Source: Pseudomonadales bacterium
GTDB taxonomy: Bacteria > Pseudomonadota > Gammaproteobacteria > Pseudomonadales > UBA3067
Assembly (NCBI GenBank): GCA_016763235.1
Contig: JAESUE010000134.1
Coordinates: 1-10,781 of the forward strand
DNA length: 10,781 nt
Direction of reading: 5' to 3'
Below, piece by piece: positions 1-7,639 of the stretch. The first letter of the stretch is position 1, and each line of letters starts with the position of its first letter. The position numbers and the translations under genes were made by a program. A model generated the notes under the pieces. It was not told the DNA's origin and did not search any database. It worked only from the letters and a program-made list of their open reading frames with translations.

Positions 1-2
1 GG

Positions 3-389
3 TGGTTATTAAAGGATGATTATATTCTTGCCATGATGGGTTTTTGCGCATTTCTTGGCCACCTCTTCCCCATTTATTTTAATTTTGAAGGTGGCAAGGG
101 TGTTGCCACGGCATTAGGCGTTATCACAACACTTTCCTGGCCGATTGGTTTAGCGGTGATGTTGATTTGGCTTATCGTAGCTATACTTAGTCGAATGTCT
201 TCATTATCAGCACTGATTAGCTGGGCGCTAGCACCCTTGATCGTCTACTTATACCTAGAGCAGGTTTTCTACCCGATTGCAGCAATAAGTATCTGTTTGA
301 TTCTCAGGCACCACGAAAACATCAAAAAAATCCTTACTGGAACAGAAAGTCGAATTGGCGATAAAAAGAACACAGAGATCACCTCGTAA
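3..389 (+). CDS. plsY: Glycerol-3-phosphate acyltransferase PlsY (C-terminal part, 5' end outside window)
   Basis: PlsY is the inner-membrane enzyme that moves an acyl group from acyl-phosphate to sn-glycerol-3-phosphate, the first acylation in phospholipid synthesis. The visible reading frame runs in from the left edge without a start. The internal ATGs at 33 and 36 lie inside a conserved membrane segment and are unlikely to be the start. The diagnostic motif GHLFPIYF followed shortly by GGKGVAT is the conserved PlsY glycine-rich loop. Hydrophobic segments follow, and the tail includes GTESRIG, matching the usual PlsY C-terminus. About 128 residues are present against roughly 200 in the family, so the N-terminal third, including the first catalytic loop, is missing only because of the window edge. 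A strong stem-loop starts seven bases after the stop. Identification is firm. Confidence 0.93.
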   Translation, partial: WLLKDDYILAMMGFCAFLGHLFPIYFNFEGGKGVATALGVITTLSWPIGLAVMLIWLIVAILSRMSSLSALISWALAPLIVYLYLEQVFYPIAAISICLILRHHENIKKILTGTESRIGDKKNTEITS

Positions 390-395
390 AACAAA

Positions 396-430
396 TAGCT
401 ATTCAGCTTGCAGAGTAAGCTGAATAGCTA
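396..430. terminator. Perfect 14-bp stem-loop after plsY
   Basis: The arms at 396-409 and 417-430 (tagctattcagctt and its exact reverse complement) enclose a 7-base loop. It begins seven bases after the plsY stop, so a transcription-ending or mRNA-stabilising role is likely. There is no T-run after it on the + strand. Read on the minus strand it is followed by tttgtttt, so as an intrinsic terminator it fits minus-strand transcription better. Confidence 0.6.
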
Positions 431-434
431 CAAA

Positions 435-479
435 AACAGTAACACCTCAGCGAACTCGGTAAAAGTCCAGATTGCGTTC
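435..479 (+). repeat. Dispersed repeat, copy A (45 bp)
   Basis: This stretch, which contains AGTAACACCTC, GCGAA and CAGATTGCG, aligns without gaps to 7403-7447 with 36 of 45 positions identical. Both copies lie on the same strand, each downstream of a + strand gene. Copy A sits just past the plsY hairpin and runs into a near-palindrome (tcaaatttga at 478-487). It is flanked by a 7-bp inverted pair, cctcagc at 445-451 and gctgagg at 494-500. It may be the end of a non-autonomous or decayed mobile element, or a REP-like intergenic repeat. The family is not recognised. Confidence 0.65.
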
Positions 480-561
480 AAATTTGAGCGTGAGCTGAGG
501 TCTTGCCAAAAACAATAATCGCCGCCATGTAACACCACAACAGCCAAGGCGAAAAACCCTC

Positions 562-594
562 ACTTAAAATACGCAAAAAGTGCGTATTTTAAGT
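562..594. repeat. Perfect 14-bp inverted repeat (hairpin)
   Basis: The arms acttaaaatacgca (562-575) and its exact reverse complement (581-594) enclose the 5-base loop aaaag. On the minus strand the stem is followed within about six bases by a run of five Ts, and on the + strand by none. As an intrinsic terminator it would therefore act on minus-strand transcripts. It may instead be the core hairpin of a larger repeat element covering about 435-640. Confidence 0.6.
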
Positions 595-689
595 TCATCC
601 AAAGGGCTTTCAACGAATCACTAGGCGACACTTTGGCAGTTTTTCACTTGTACTTAGACCTCCTACTCAGGTAGCTTAGAGCGAATATC

Positions 690-693
690 GGAG
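690..693 (+). promoter_or_regulatory. Ribosome binding site of the giant kinase
   Basis: GGAG lies 10 bases before the ATG at 704. The same frame has a stop (TAG at 677-679) and no ATG, GTG or TTG between it and 704, so this start is well fixed. Confidence 0.6.
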
Positions 694-703
694 AAATGGT
701 AAA

Positions 704-3700
704 ATGGATTTTGTCTTCAAAGAAAAACTAGGCTCTAGCATTAGCGCCGATACTTATATTGCTTACCACCCTTCAAACAGCAAGGTTCTCTACCGTCTAA
801 AAGTCATTAAATCACAGTTTTTTGATACTGCACTGCTTGACCATCTTCGTCAGCAGCTTTCTTATCTGGAACAGCTAGATATAGACGACCTTCAGCTTCC
901 AGAAATTCATGAAAACAGCAACTCTGTTTTACTTAAGTCCCCCTTTAGCGAGCAACAAACCCTTGGGGAATATCTTAAGGCGGAAAAACAGCTCTCGCCC
1001 AAGAAAACCCTTGAATTAGGTATTTCTCTCTGCCAGCAGCTAGAAAACCGACATGTAAAAACGTGGGTTCACAGGGGTATTAAACCCAGTAACATCCTCT
1101 TTTCACAAAACCCCATCAGCACTGCACTATTAGATGACGTGGGAATTATTGCACCCAACCAGCTTAGTCGGTTAATTAATAACCCTCTCTATTGCAACGA
1201 ATCACTCCCCTACCAGTCACCGGAACAAAGTAGCCGAGTACGGCTGGAGGTTGACCATCGAAGCGATCTCTATTCTCTAGGCTGTGTGCTTTATCACTGC
1301 ATAGCAGGGGAACCCCCTTTTCCATCTGATGACCCACTAAACATCGTGCATTCCCATCTCGCTGAAACACCATCAGCCCTCAACAAACTTCAAGCAGAGT
1401 GCCCGGTATCGCTCAGCAACATCATTGCCTGCCTGCTAGAAAAACAGCCTGAAAGACGTTACCAAACCGCCATAGGGCTAAAGAAAGACCTGTTAAACAG
1501 CCTCGAAAGATTATCCCAGCACCAGACATCTGCATTTCCCCTAAAACGTCACGATGTGAGCAATGAAATAGCACCGCCGACTATCTTGCTGGGGCGAGAG
1601 CAGGAAAAACAACAATTACTCGAACTCTATCAACAGGTGTGCAATGGCCAGCTCGGTGTCGCCTATATCTATGGTTTAACCGGCATCGGAAAATCACGTT
1701 TAGTACAAGAACTCGAGGTTCCCATTTTGATGCAGCACGGATTGTTTGCATCGGGTAAATACAATCAATTCTCACAGCATCAACCCTACGACACCATTAC
1801 CCAGGCGATTGGGAAACTGATTCGTCAAATCCTCACTGAAAGCAGTGAACAGCTCGCAGCCTGGAAGAGCAAAATCCTAGATATTCTTGGTATTAATGGC
1901 CAGTTGCTGACTGCCGTGATTCCTGAATTAACATTACTGATTGGCCCTCAACCCGATATTACGCCGCTACCCCCGATAGAGGCACGCAATCGTTTTAATG
2001 ATTTATTTTGCCGTTTTCTCACTGTCCTGGCAAAAAGAGAGCACCCACTTGTATTGTTTGTGGATGACTTACAGTGGTGTGATGATGCCACACTTGATCT
2101 TCTTGAGCTCATTATTTCCAAGCCCAAAGATCACCCCTATATTCTGTTTATTCTCGCCTTTCGCAGCAATGAAGTGGATGCCCGTCACCGTATCAGCCTC
2201 TACAAGCGTTTATTAAATAAGAACAACTCCCCCTTTCTGGACATTAATCTAACAGAGCTAAATAAAATCACGGCCAATGAAATAACGGCCTACATGCTCA
2301 ATAGCGAACCGTCAAACACGATGGATGTTACCGAATCTATCTACACCACATCAGGTGGAAACCCTCTTTTAATCAGCGAAAGTTTGCGTTGGTTACACCA
2401 ACGAGGCGGGATTTATAACAGCGATGACGGCATCTGGCATTGGAAAGATTCCGCACTGGCTAAGTTCCAGTTGCCCGAAAGTGCATTGATTTTATTTACC
2501 GAAAAATTATCTCTCCTCCCCCCCGAAGCTCAAAACATATTAGTACACGCCGCTCTTTTGGGGGCTCGTTTTAAAGCCAGCCACTTGTCAGAGCTACTTC
2601 AGATATCTCTCAGCGAACTGTTACAACAACTGTCAGGCATTTTTTCCCAGCGCATATTATTGAAAGATCAATCTGAACTTTATTTCTTTCATGATCAACT
2701 CCAGATGGCCGCAGCGACCTTATTCAACCCAGATTTGGAAAAACACATCCATAATAAAATTGCGCAATTATTTATCAAACAACGAGAAGAAACTGAAAAT
2801 ATTGCACATGGTAGCGAACGAGGAAAGCAACTCTACTCTATTGCTGAGCACTTAAAAAAAGGACGATGCCAAGGCTCAAGTGATATTGAAGTTTTTGAAG
2901 AGGCACGTTTTAATTTTTTAGCTGGTGAAGCTGCTTTACAAACTCTTTCGCACAGTACAGCGGATTATTATTTATCAGAAAGTGCCGCTCTTTGCAAAGA
3001 AGAGAGCTGGTTAAAACATTACGACTTTATGCTTTCACTGTATAAAAATCTCGCCCAGTCTGCATTGCTTGTGGGGGAACAAGCTCGATCAAACACTATT
3101 TTGGATAGTGCATTAAAGCACGCCAAAAGTGACCTTGATAAATCTGACTACTTGCTTGAACAAATAACGGTCACCGCCTCACTTGGAAAACCAGAGGACA
3201 GCATTTCACTGGGAAAAAAATGCTACGCACTACTTGGCAACCCTCTCCCTGAAAATGAACCGGCAATAGAGAATGAAATAGCGCGTCATTTAGCGACACT
3301 ACAACACGATGAATGCCTAAACAGGTATCGCAATTTACCAACAGCAACTGACCGGAAGGTATTGCTGGAACTAAACCTCGGCTCTGAGCTGCTTTCTGTG
3401 GCCTACCTTACAGGGCGTATGCAACTTTACTTCCTTGCAAGCATGCGTGCGTTAACGCTTGCACTTAAGTTTGGTAAAAACGCCTCCACCACCTCTGCCC
3501 TCGGCACTGTGGGGGTTTTCTTTCAACTTCAAAAAAATATTAATCTATCTCATCAATACGACTCATTGGTTCTCGAGGAGGCGCTAAAAACGCCCAGTGC
3601 ACCCTGCTCCATCCGAGCGATGACTCAAGGCTTGTGGGTAACCATGCACCACACACGTTCACTCACCGAACTTCAAGGGCTGTGTCGTAGCAATATTAAG

Positions 3701-5125
3701 CATGGATTACGCGCGGGCGAACTCAACTTTACGGGTCTCTCCTACATACCTTTGATTTGGTATCAGCTAAGCAAAGGCGAGGATATAAAAGAACTCAAAC
3801 ATCAGATTCAAGAAGGTTTAGAGTATTGTGAGAAATTCAATATCGCCTTACCTTTGGAAATTTGCCGCGCTATAGAGTTAGCACTAAAACCCCTTTGGGG
3901 AGAGCCTCTATCAACCCAGTATCAAGAAAGTGTTAAGCAGAAACTGCACCAATGGCATGATGAGCAGCATTTGGCTGCTATGTGCAACTACTACATTTAC
4001 CGCGCTATGCTTTCCTATTATGCAGGAAATGCTGAAGAATCAGAGCAATACTTAAAAAATGCCCAACCATTTCTGGCCGCAATACCAGAGACACTTATCG
4101 AACGCCTATGGGTGGTTTATCGCTACCTTGCAGGCCTACACACCGACAACAATCCGGATGCCGATGCGCAGTTAGAACAAGTAAGCTTATGGGCTGAGAA
4201 CGGGCCCATTATGAAGCCCTACCTTGCCCTAATGAGAGCAGAAAAAATGGCTCTCCATACTAATAACCTTGATGAAATACGCCGTATTTATTGGCAGGCA
4301 ATCGACATTAACCACGAACAAGGCAACCACTTCCACGAAGCTTACCTCTATCAGAGCTTGGGAACGGTGCTGGAATTAAACAAGCACCATAGCAGTAAAT
4401 TTTATATAAACGAGGCAATCTCTCTTTACAAAAAATGCCATGCAGAGCTTTTTGTGGATGTCTTGTGCGAACGTTTTAACGTAACGCCATCACCCTATCT
4501 CGGTACTGATATAGCGGCTGAACCCAGTAATTCATTCGCCGACACACTGCTGGACCGCACCCTCGATAGCGCTTTCCTGATTGATGCCACGCAAGATATT
4601 ATGAAAGAGCGCGACTACGACCCCCTGCTTCTTAAAATCTTATCGTCCATTATGGCCCGTGTCGGTGCTAAAAATGGATATATCGTTATCGAGGAAAACG
4701 ACAAACTCACGGTACGTGCGCGCGGGCGAAAAAACGCGACGCTTGAAACCTCTCGCGTTAATCAAGAAATCAATACAACAGAAAATCTGTGTATAGAAAT
4801 CGCTCGTTACGCCATACGAAGCAAGTCCCCGGTGGTACTCGAAAATGCAGCCCGTTTTGGCGACTTTTATCACAGCAAAACGGTTCAGCATTATCAGCTT
4901 AAATCGGTACTCGCATTACCGTTGATTATCCAAGAACGCACTCTCGGTTTGATCTACCTTGAAAACTCTCTTATTCCCGGTGTATTCAGTAAAGAACAAG
5001 TGCCGCTGCTACAGGTGCTCACCACCCAGGCGGCCATCGCCTTGGATAATAGCCAACTGATCAGCAGTCTTCGTGATACCCAAAGCGCCTTAATACAACG
5101 TGAGCAAAACCTTGCCATACTTTAA
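704..5125 (+). CDS. Kinase-like / AAA ATPase / helical-repeat / GAF multidomain signalling protein (N-terminal part of a frameshifted hybrid histidine kinase)
   Basis: This is the sensory half of a giant cytoplasmic kinase of the trifunctional Ser/Thr kinase-ATPase-histidine kinase type. Residues 1-270 are a protein-kinase fold: beta-3 lysine probably K33, APE-like SPEQ, and the DHRSDLYSLGCVLYH helix. The catalytic loop reads HRGIKPSN (123-130), with G125 replacing the HRD aspartate. The DFG is DVG (145-147) and the glycine loop is degenerate, so it is probably a pseudokinase. Residues about 295-560 are an AAA_16/ORC-like ATPase with Walker A GLTGIGKS (K330) and Walker B LFVDD (D454, D455), followed by a winged-helix-like region ending near FFHDQLQMAA. 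Residues about 720-1280 are alpha-helical TPR-like repeats. Residues about 1305-1460 are a GAF domain. The protein stops just where a PAS domain should begin, because the frame is lost near 5111-5119. No signal peptide or membrane segment is seen. Confidence 0.85.
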   Translation: MDFVFKEKLGSSISADTYIAYHPSNSKVLYRLKVIKSQFFDTALLDHLRQQLSYLEQLDIDDLQLPEIHENSNSVLLKSPFSEQQTLGEYLKAEKQLSPKKTLELGISLCQQLENRHVKTWVHRGIKPSNILFSQNPISTALLDDVGIIAPNQLSRLINNPLYCNESLPYQSPEQSSRVRLEVDHRSDLYSLGCVLYHCIAGEPPFPSDDPLNIVHSHLAETPSALNKLQAECPVSLSNIIACLLEKQPERRYQTAIGLKKDLLNSLERLSQHQTSAFPLKRHDVSNEIAPPTILLGREQEKQQLLELYQQVCNGQLGVAYIYGLTGIGKSRLVQELEVPILMQHGLFASGKYNQFSQHQPYDTITQAIGKLIRQILTESSEQLAAWKSKILDILGINGQLLTAVIPELTLLIGPQPDITPLPPIEARNRFNDLFCRFLTVLAKREHPLVLFVDDLQWCDDATLDLLELIISKPKDHPYILFILAFRSNEVDARHRISLYKRLLNKNNSPFLDINLTELNKITANEITAYMLNSEPSNTMDVTESIYTTSGGNPLLISESLRWLHQRGGIYNSDDGIWHWKDSALAKFQLPESALILFTEKLSLLPPEAQNILVHAALLGARFKASHLSELLQISLSELLQQLSGIFSQRILLKDQSELYFFHDQLQMAAATLFNPDLEKHIHNKIAQLFIKQREETENIAHGSERGKQLYSIAEHLKKGRCQGSSDIEVFEEARFNFLAGEAALQTLSHSTADYYLSESAALCKEESWLKHYDFMLSLYKNLAQSALLVGEQARSNTILDSALKHAKSDLDKSDYLLEQITVTASLGKPEDSISLGKKCYALLGNPLPENEPAIENEIARHLATLQHDECLNRYRNLPTATDRKVLLELNLGSELLSVAYLTGRMQLYFLASMRALTLALKFGKNASTTSALGTVGVFFQLQKNINLSHQYDSLVLEEALKTPSAPCSIRAMTQGLWVTMHHTRSLTELQGLCRSNIKHGLRAGELNFTGLSYIPLIWYQLSKGEDIKELKHQIQEGLEYCEKFNIALPLEICRAIELALKPLWGEPLSTQYQESVKQKLHQWHDEQHLAAMCNYYIYRAMLSYYAGNAEESEQYLKNAQPFLAAIPETLIERLWVVYRYLAGLHTDNNPDADAQLEQVSLWAENGPIMKPYLALMRAEKMALHTNNLDEIRRIYWQAIDINHEQGNHFHEAYLYQSLGTVLELNKHHSSKFYINEAISLYKKCHAELFVDVLCERFNVTPSPYLGTDIAAEPSNSFADTLLDRTLDSAFLIDATQDIMKERDYDPLLLKILSSIMARVGAKNGYIVIEENDKLTVRARGRKNATLETSRVNQEINTTENLCIEIARYAIRSKSPVVLENAARFGDFYHSKTVQHYQLKSVLALPLIIQERTLGLIYLENSLIPGVFSKEQVPLLQVLTTQAAIALDNSQLISSLRDTQSALIQREQNLAIL

Positions 5126-5283
5126 ACAGTATCGGTGATGGCGTCATCGTCACGGACTCATCTGGAAATATTACTCGCCTAAACCCTGCTGCGGAAAGAC
5201 TCACCGGCTGGCTAATTGCCCAAGCAAAAGGAAAACCCGTACGCAAAATTTTTAATATCGTTGATGCTACCACTCGCGAACCG
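5111..5283 (+). other. Frameshift junction and stranded start of the first PAS domain
   Basis: The upstream frame reads REQNLAIL and stops at TAA 5123-5125. The next frame (-1) reads TLNSIGDGVIVTD from 5119, followed by NPAAERLTGW and so on, an unmistakable PAS-domain start that continues unbroken into the downstream frame. Between 5119 and the first ATG at 5284 this frame has no ATG, GTG or TTG, so the PAS start cannot be translated independently. One missing base between about 5111 and 5119 would explain everything. Restored, the gene would span 704-7404 and encode about 2,230 residues. It is either a genuine disrupting mutation (pseudogene), a sequencing or assembly error, or recoding. No convincing slippery site in the right frame is present. 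Confidence 0.85.
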
Positions 5284-7404
5284 ATGTTAAACCCTGTGGA
5301 CAAAGTTCTCTCTACCGGCCAAACCGTTTACCTCAGTAACCATACAACCTTAATTGCAAAAGATGGGCAAGAATTTCAAATTGCCGACTCTGCCGCACCC
5401 ATCAGAAATGGTGATGATATAATTTTGGGCATGGTTTTGGTATTTAATGACGTCACCGAAGCTTATCGATTACGCAAAGAGATTTCCGAAAACCACAATA
5501 GACTCCAGCAAGTTATGGGGGATATGCATAGTATGGTTGCCACCCTAAGCCCAGAAGGCTCGATAACCTTTATCAATAAAAAACCTCTCACCCTCTCTGG
5601 CTTGAACCATAAAAGTGTATTGAATCAGCGCCTGTGGGATAGCTTCTGGTTTAACTACGACAAAAAAATTCAGCAGCGTGTTAAAGAAGCCTGCTTTTCT
5701 GCAGCGAAAGGTTTACAAATTTATCAAGACATACAAATGCAAACCCTTGATGGCCCCATCTGGATAGAATTTGGATTACACCCCATTAAAGACGATGCAG
5801 GAGATATAAATTTATTAGTATGGGAGGGGCGCGATATTTCCAGCCGAAAATTGGCTGAGAAAAAGCTCAAGGAAGAGCAAGCTATACAATCTATGACCTT
5901 AAACAATCTGGCAGATGCAGTCATCATTATTGACCAGACCGGAATTATCCAACACTTTAATGCCTCAGCCCAAAAAATATTTGGCTACAGCGCGCAGGAA
6001 ATAATCGGTCAAAAAGTAAATATTCTCATGGAAGAAAATCATGCCACTGCACATGATAGTTACATGGATAATTACGATAGAACATCAAAATCTACCATCA
6101 TTGGCAGAGGAAGGGAGCTCACTGCCAAAAGAAAAAGTGGCGAAGTATTTCCCTTTCATCTTACCGTCGTCGAACTTCCAATAACCTCTGATGGCCAACG
6201 AAATTTTGTTGGCTCAGGCCAAGACCTAACAAGCAGAAAACAACAACAAGAAATGCTACAACGCAGTCAGAAAATGGATGCTCTAGGGAAATTAACCGGA
6301 GGGATTGCCCATGATTACAATAATATGCTGGGGGTTATTCTCGGCTACGGTGAATTATTAGAGCCGTCCTTGTCTGACAAACCCAAACAGTTGGGCTTTC
6401 TTCAACAAATACAGCATGCCGCAGAACGTGGTGCAATGCTCACTCAAAAGCTACTCTCTTACTCGCGGCAAAAACCCTCTCACTCTGAGCCCGTTAACCT
6501 CAACAAACTGTTAAAAAGCCAGCAGGAAATGCTGGAAAAAACCCTGACTGCCCGCGTGCAACTGAAACTTGATTTGGATGAAAATATTAAGGTCACCAAT
6601 GTTAACTTAGGCGACATGGAAGACTCCATTCTAAATCTTTGTATTAATGCCATGCATGCCATGCCTGACGGAGGACGCCTTACCATAAAAACTCGCACAC
6701 AGGACTTGAGCGAGCAAGATGCCACACCTCTTAGCCTTACAACTGGGCGCTACGTAGTATTGAGCATTTCCGATACCGGAATCGGCATGGACAAAGAAAT
6801 ACAAAATAAAATCTTTGATCCCTTTTTTTCCACCAAAGGTGAAGAAGGGACGGGACTAGGTCTCAGCCAGGTCTATGGGTTTATGGCGAGAAGTCATGGC
6901 GCAATTAAAGTATATTCCGAGCTGGGTTATGGCTCCCGTTTCTCCCTTTACTTTCCAGAGGCACAGTCAAGCGGCACCAGCATGGAAAAAAACAAGTCAT
7001 CCGAAGCGAATGGAAACGTATCAGGTAATGGGTCTATTTTAATCGTTGACGATGAGATAGCATTACTTGAGCTCATAAATGAAGTGCTGAAAAAGCAAGG
7101 TTATCAAACCTATTGTGCGGAAAGTGCTGATGAGGCAATGAGAATCATCAAAAGCACAAAAATAGACTTGGTACTGAGCGACATCATTATGCCAGAAACA
7201 AATGGTTACCAATTGGCAAAAAATATTCAAGAATATAATCCAAATATTATTGTCCAGCTAATGAGTGGCTTTGATAACGAGCACTCCGACGATAATGGCG
7301 ATCACCACCTTCACGCTGAACAGTTAATAAAACCTATTAAAATACAAGCCTTGCTAACGAGAGTAAAAGAATTACTTAAAAGCAAAAACATTTATATCAA
7401 TTAA
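5284..7404 (+). CDS. PAS-PAS-PAS hybrid histidine kinase with receiver domain (C-terminal part of the frameshifted gene)
   Basis: The first ATG in frame is 5284, but the protein similarity starts upstream at 5119, so this start is probably not natural. Residues 1-60 complete a split PAS domain (IADSAAPIRN, MVLVFNDVTE). A second PAS spans about 70-189. A third (about 198-319) closely resembles the FixL haem PAS, with HDSYMDNY (H257) and IIGRGRELTAKRKSGEVFP (R277). HisKA follows with GIAHDYNN (phospho-accepting H343). Then comes the ATPase domain with N box NLCINAM (N451, N455), DTGIGM (D497), FDPFFSTK and GTGLGLS (522-528). A C-terminal receiver (about 583-704) has acidic pair D589/D590, phospho-acceptor D633 in LSDIIMP and K683. 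All key phosphorelay residues are present. A receiver on a kinase suggests relay to a separate Hpt protein, none of which is nearby. If the frame is truly broken, this part may be untranslated. Confidence 0.88.
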   Translation: MLNPVDKVLSTGQTVYLSNHTTLIAKDGQEFQIADSAAPIRNGDDIILGMVLVFNDVTEAYRLRKEISENHNRLQQVMGDMHSMVATLSPEGSITFINKKPLTLSGLNHKSVLNQRLWDSFWFNYDKKIQQRVKEACFSAAKGLQIYQDIQMQTLDGPIWIEFGLHPIKDDAGDINLLVWEGRDISSRKLAEKKLKEEQAIQSMTLNNLADAVIIIDQTGIIQHFNASAQKIFGYSAQEIIGQKVNILMEENHATAHDSYMDNYDRTSKSTIIGRGRELTAKRKSGEVFPFHLTVVELPITSDGQRNFVGSGQDLTSRKQQQEMLQRSQKMDALGKLTGGIAHDYNNMLGVILGYGELLEPSLSDKPKQLGFLQQIQHAAERGAMLTQKLLSYSRQKPSHSEPVNLNKLLKSQQEMLEKTLTARVQLKLDLDENIKVTNVNLGDMEDSILNLCINAMHAMPDGGRLTIKTRTQDLSEQDATPLSLTTGRYVVLSISDTGIGMDKEIQNKIFDPFFSTKGEEGTGLGLSQVYGFMARSHGAIKVYSELGYGSRFSLYFPEAQSSGTSMEKNKSSEANGNVSGNGSILIVDDEIALLELINEVLKKQGYQTYCAESADEAMRIIKSTKIDLVLSDIIMPETNGYQLAKNIQEYNPNIIVQLMSGFDNEHSDDNGDHHLHAEQLIKPIKIQALLTRVKELLKSKNIYIN

Positions 7405-7447
7405 TAGTAACACCTCCGCGAAATCTGTAAGAGTTCAGACTGCGCTT
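7403..7447 (+). repeat. Dispersed repeat, copy B (45 bp)
   Basis: This copy is 36/45 identical to 435-479 in the same orientation and begins inside the stop codon of the kinase gene. Its conserved parts are AGTAACACCTC, GCGAA, TCAGA and TGCG. It continues into one arm of an 11-bp perfect inverted repeat, ttagagctgcc (7446-7456) with ggcagctctaa (7535-7545). This resembles copy A, which is also followed by a TGCC...GGCA pairing. Confidence 0.65.
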
Positions 7448-7560
7448 AGAGCTGCCTTATTCCCGACAACTAGCCTGACACAGGGGGAAGCGCAACCTCA
7501 ATGGATAAAATCAAACAGGCTGCTTTAGTTTTATGGCAGCTCTAAAAATAGTGCTTTTTT
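7446..7560 (+). terminator. Long stem-loop with T-run after the kinase gene
   Basis: Perfect 11-bp arms at 7446-7456 and 7535-7545 enclose 78 bases. The right arm overlaps a short imperfect hairpin (agctcta 7538-7544, tagtgct 7549-7555) that runs directly into six Ts (7555-7560). The short hairpin plus T-run is a weak intrinsic terminator for the + strand kinase transcript. The long pairing may be part of the repeat element that begins with copy B. Confidence 0.45.
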
Positions 7561-7587
7561 CGTAAAAGTAAGGAAGTACCACGCAGA

Positions 7588-7620
7588 GAACCCCCATGTA
7601 TAAGGCATACATGGGGGTTC
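7588..7620. terminator. GC-rich 13-bp stem-loop between convergent genes
   Basis: The arms gaacccccatgta (7588-7600) and its exact reverse complement (7608-7620) enclose a 7-base loop. It lies 19 bases beyond the stop of the minus-strand hydrolase and about 180 bases beyond the kinase stop. Its strength and convergent position suit a bidirectional terminator, but neither side has an immediate T-run. Confidence 0.55.
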
Positions 7621-7639
7621 GAGTACGGAACTAACGCGG

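Larger units (their letters stand above)
390..703. other. Gene-free structured spacer between plsY and the giant kinase gene
   Basis: No credible gene is seen in these 314 bases. The contents are the 396-430 hairpin, repeat copy A and the 562-594 hairpin. A long-range nested pairing also links tgccaaa (504-510) with tttggca (632-638) and, inside it, tcgcc (519-523) with ggcga (624-628). The promoter of the downstream kinase must lie in or before this spacer. No convincing -35/-10 pair was found: a TTGGCA at 633-638 has only a poorly spaced TACTTA at 651-656. Confidence 0.6.

Noticed and set aside
478..528. 16-codon minus-strand reading frame starting MAAIIVFGKTS in the plsY-kinase spacer
   Set aside because: It has no Shine-Dalgarno and lies within the repeat and hairpin region. 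It is more likely chance translation of a repeat than a gene.
435..640. Possible integron attC recombination site, because the spacer folds as an imperfect palindrome
   Set aside because: No matching RYYYAAC and GTTRRRY core pair is found at the ends, there is no cassette-like array, and the neighbouring gene is far larger than a cassette.
4640..4891. Open minus-strand frames inside the kinase gene, such as this one of 83 codons
   Set aside because: It lies opposite the GAF-coding region, which has strong protein-family similarity on the plus strand. It shows no recognisable domain and is a shadow frame.
5121..5127. TTTAAAC, identical to a classical viral -1 slippery heptamer, at the frameshift in the giant kinase
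   Set aside because: It is in the wrong phase. Its U UUA AAC reading lies in the downstream frame and would shift ribosomes out of it, not from the upstream frame into it. In the upstream frame the site reads CTT TAA, where -1 re-pairing is poor.
7267..7330. Histidine- and aspartate-rich stretch in the receiver domain (EHSDDNGDHHLHAE) as a metal-binding insert
   Set aside because: It lies in the variable loop before the conserved lysine, and its length is not clearly unusual for receivers of this kind. There is no independent support.
7504..7548. 14-codon plus-strand reading frame starting MDKIKQAALV after the kinase gene
   Set aside because: The purine-rich GGGGGA upstream is too far from the ATG, and the frame overlaps the arm of an inverted repeat. 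There is no evidence that it is a gene.
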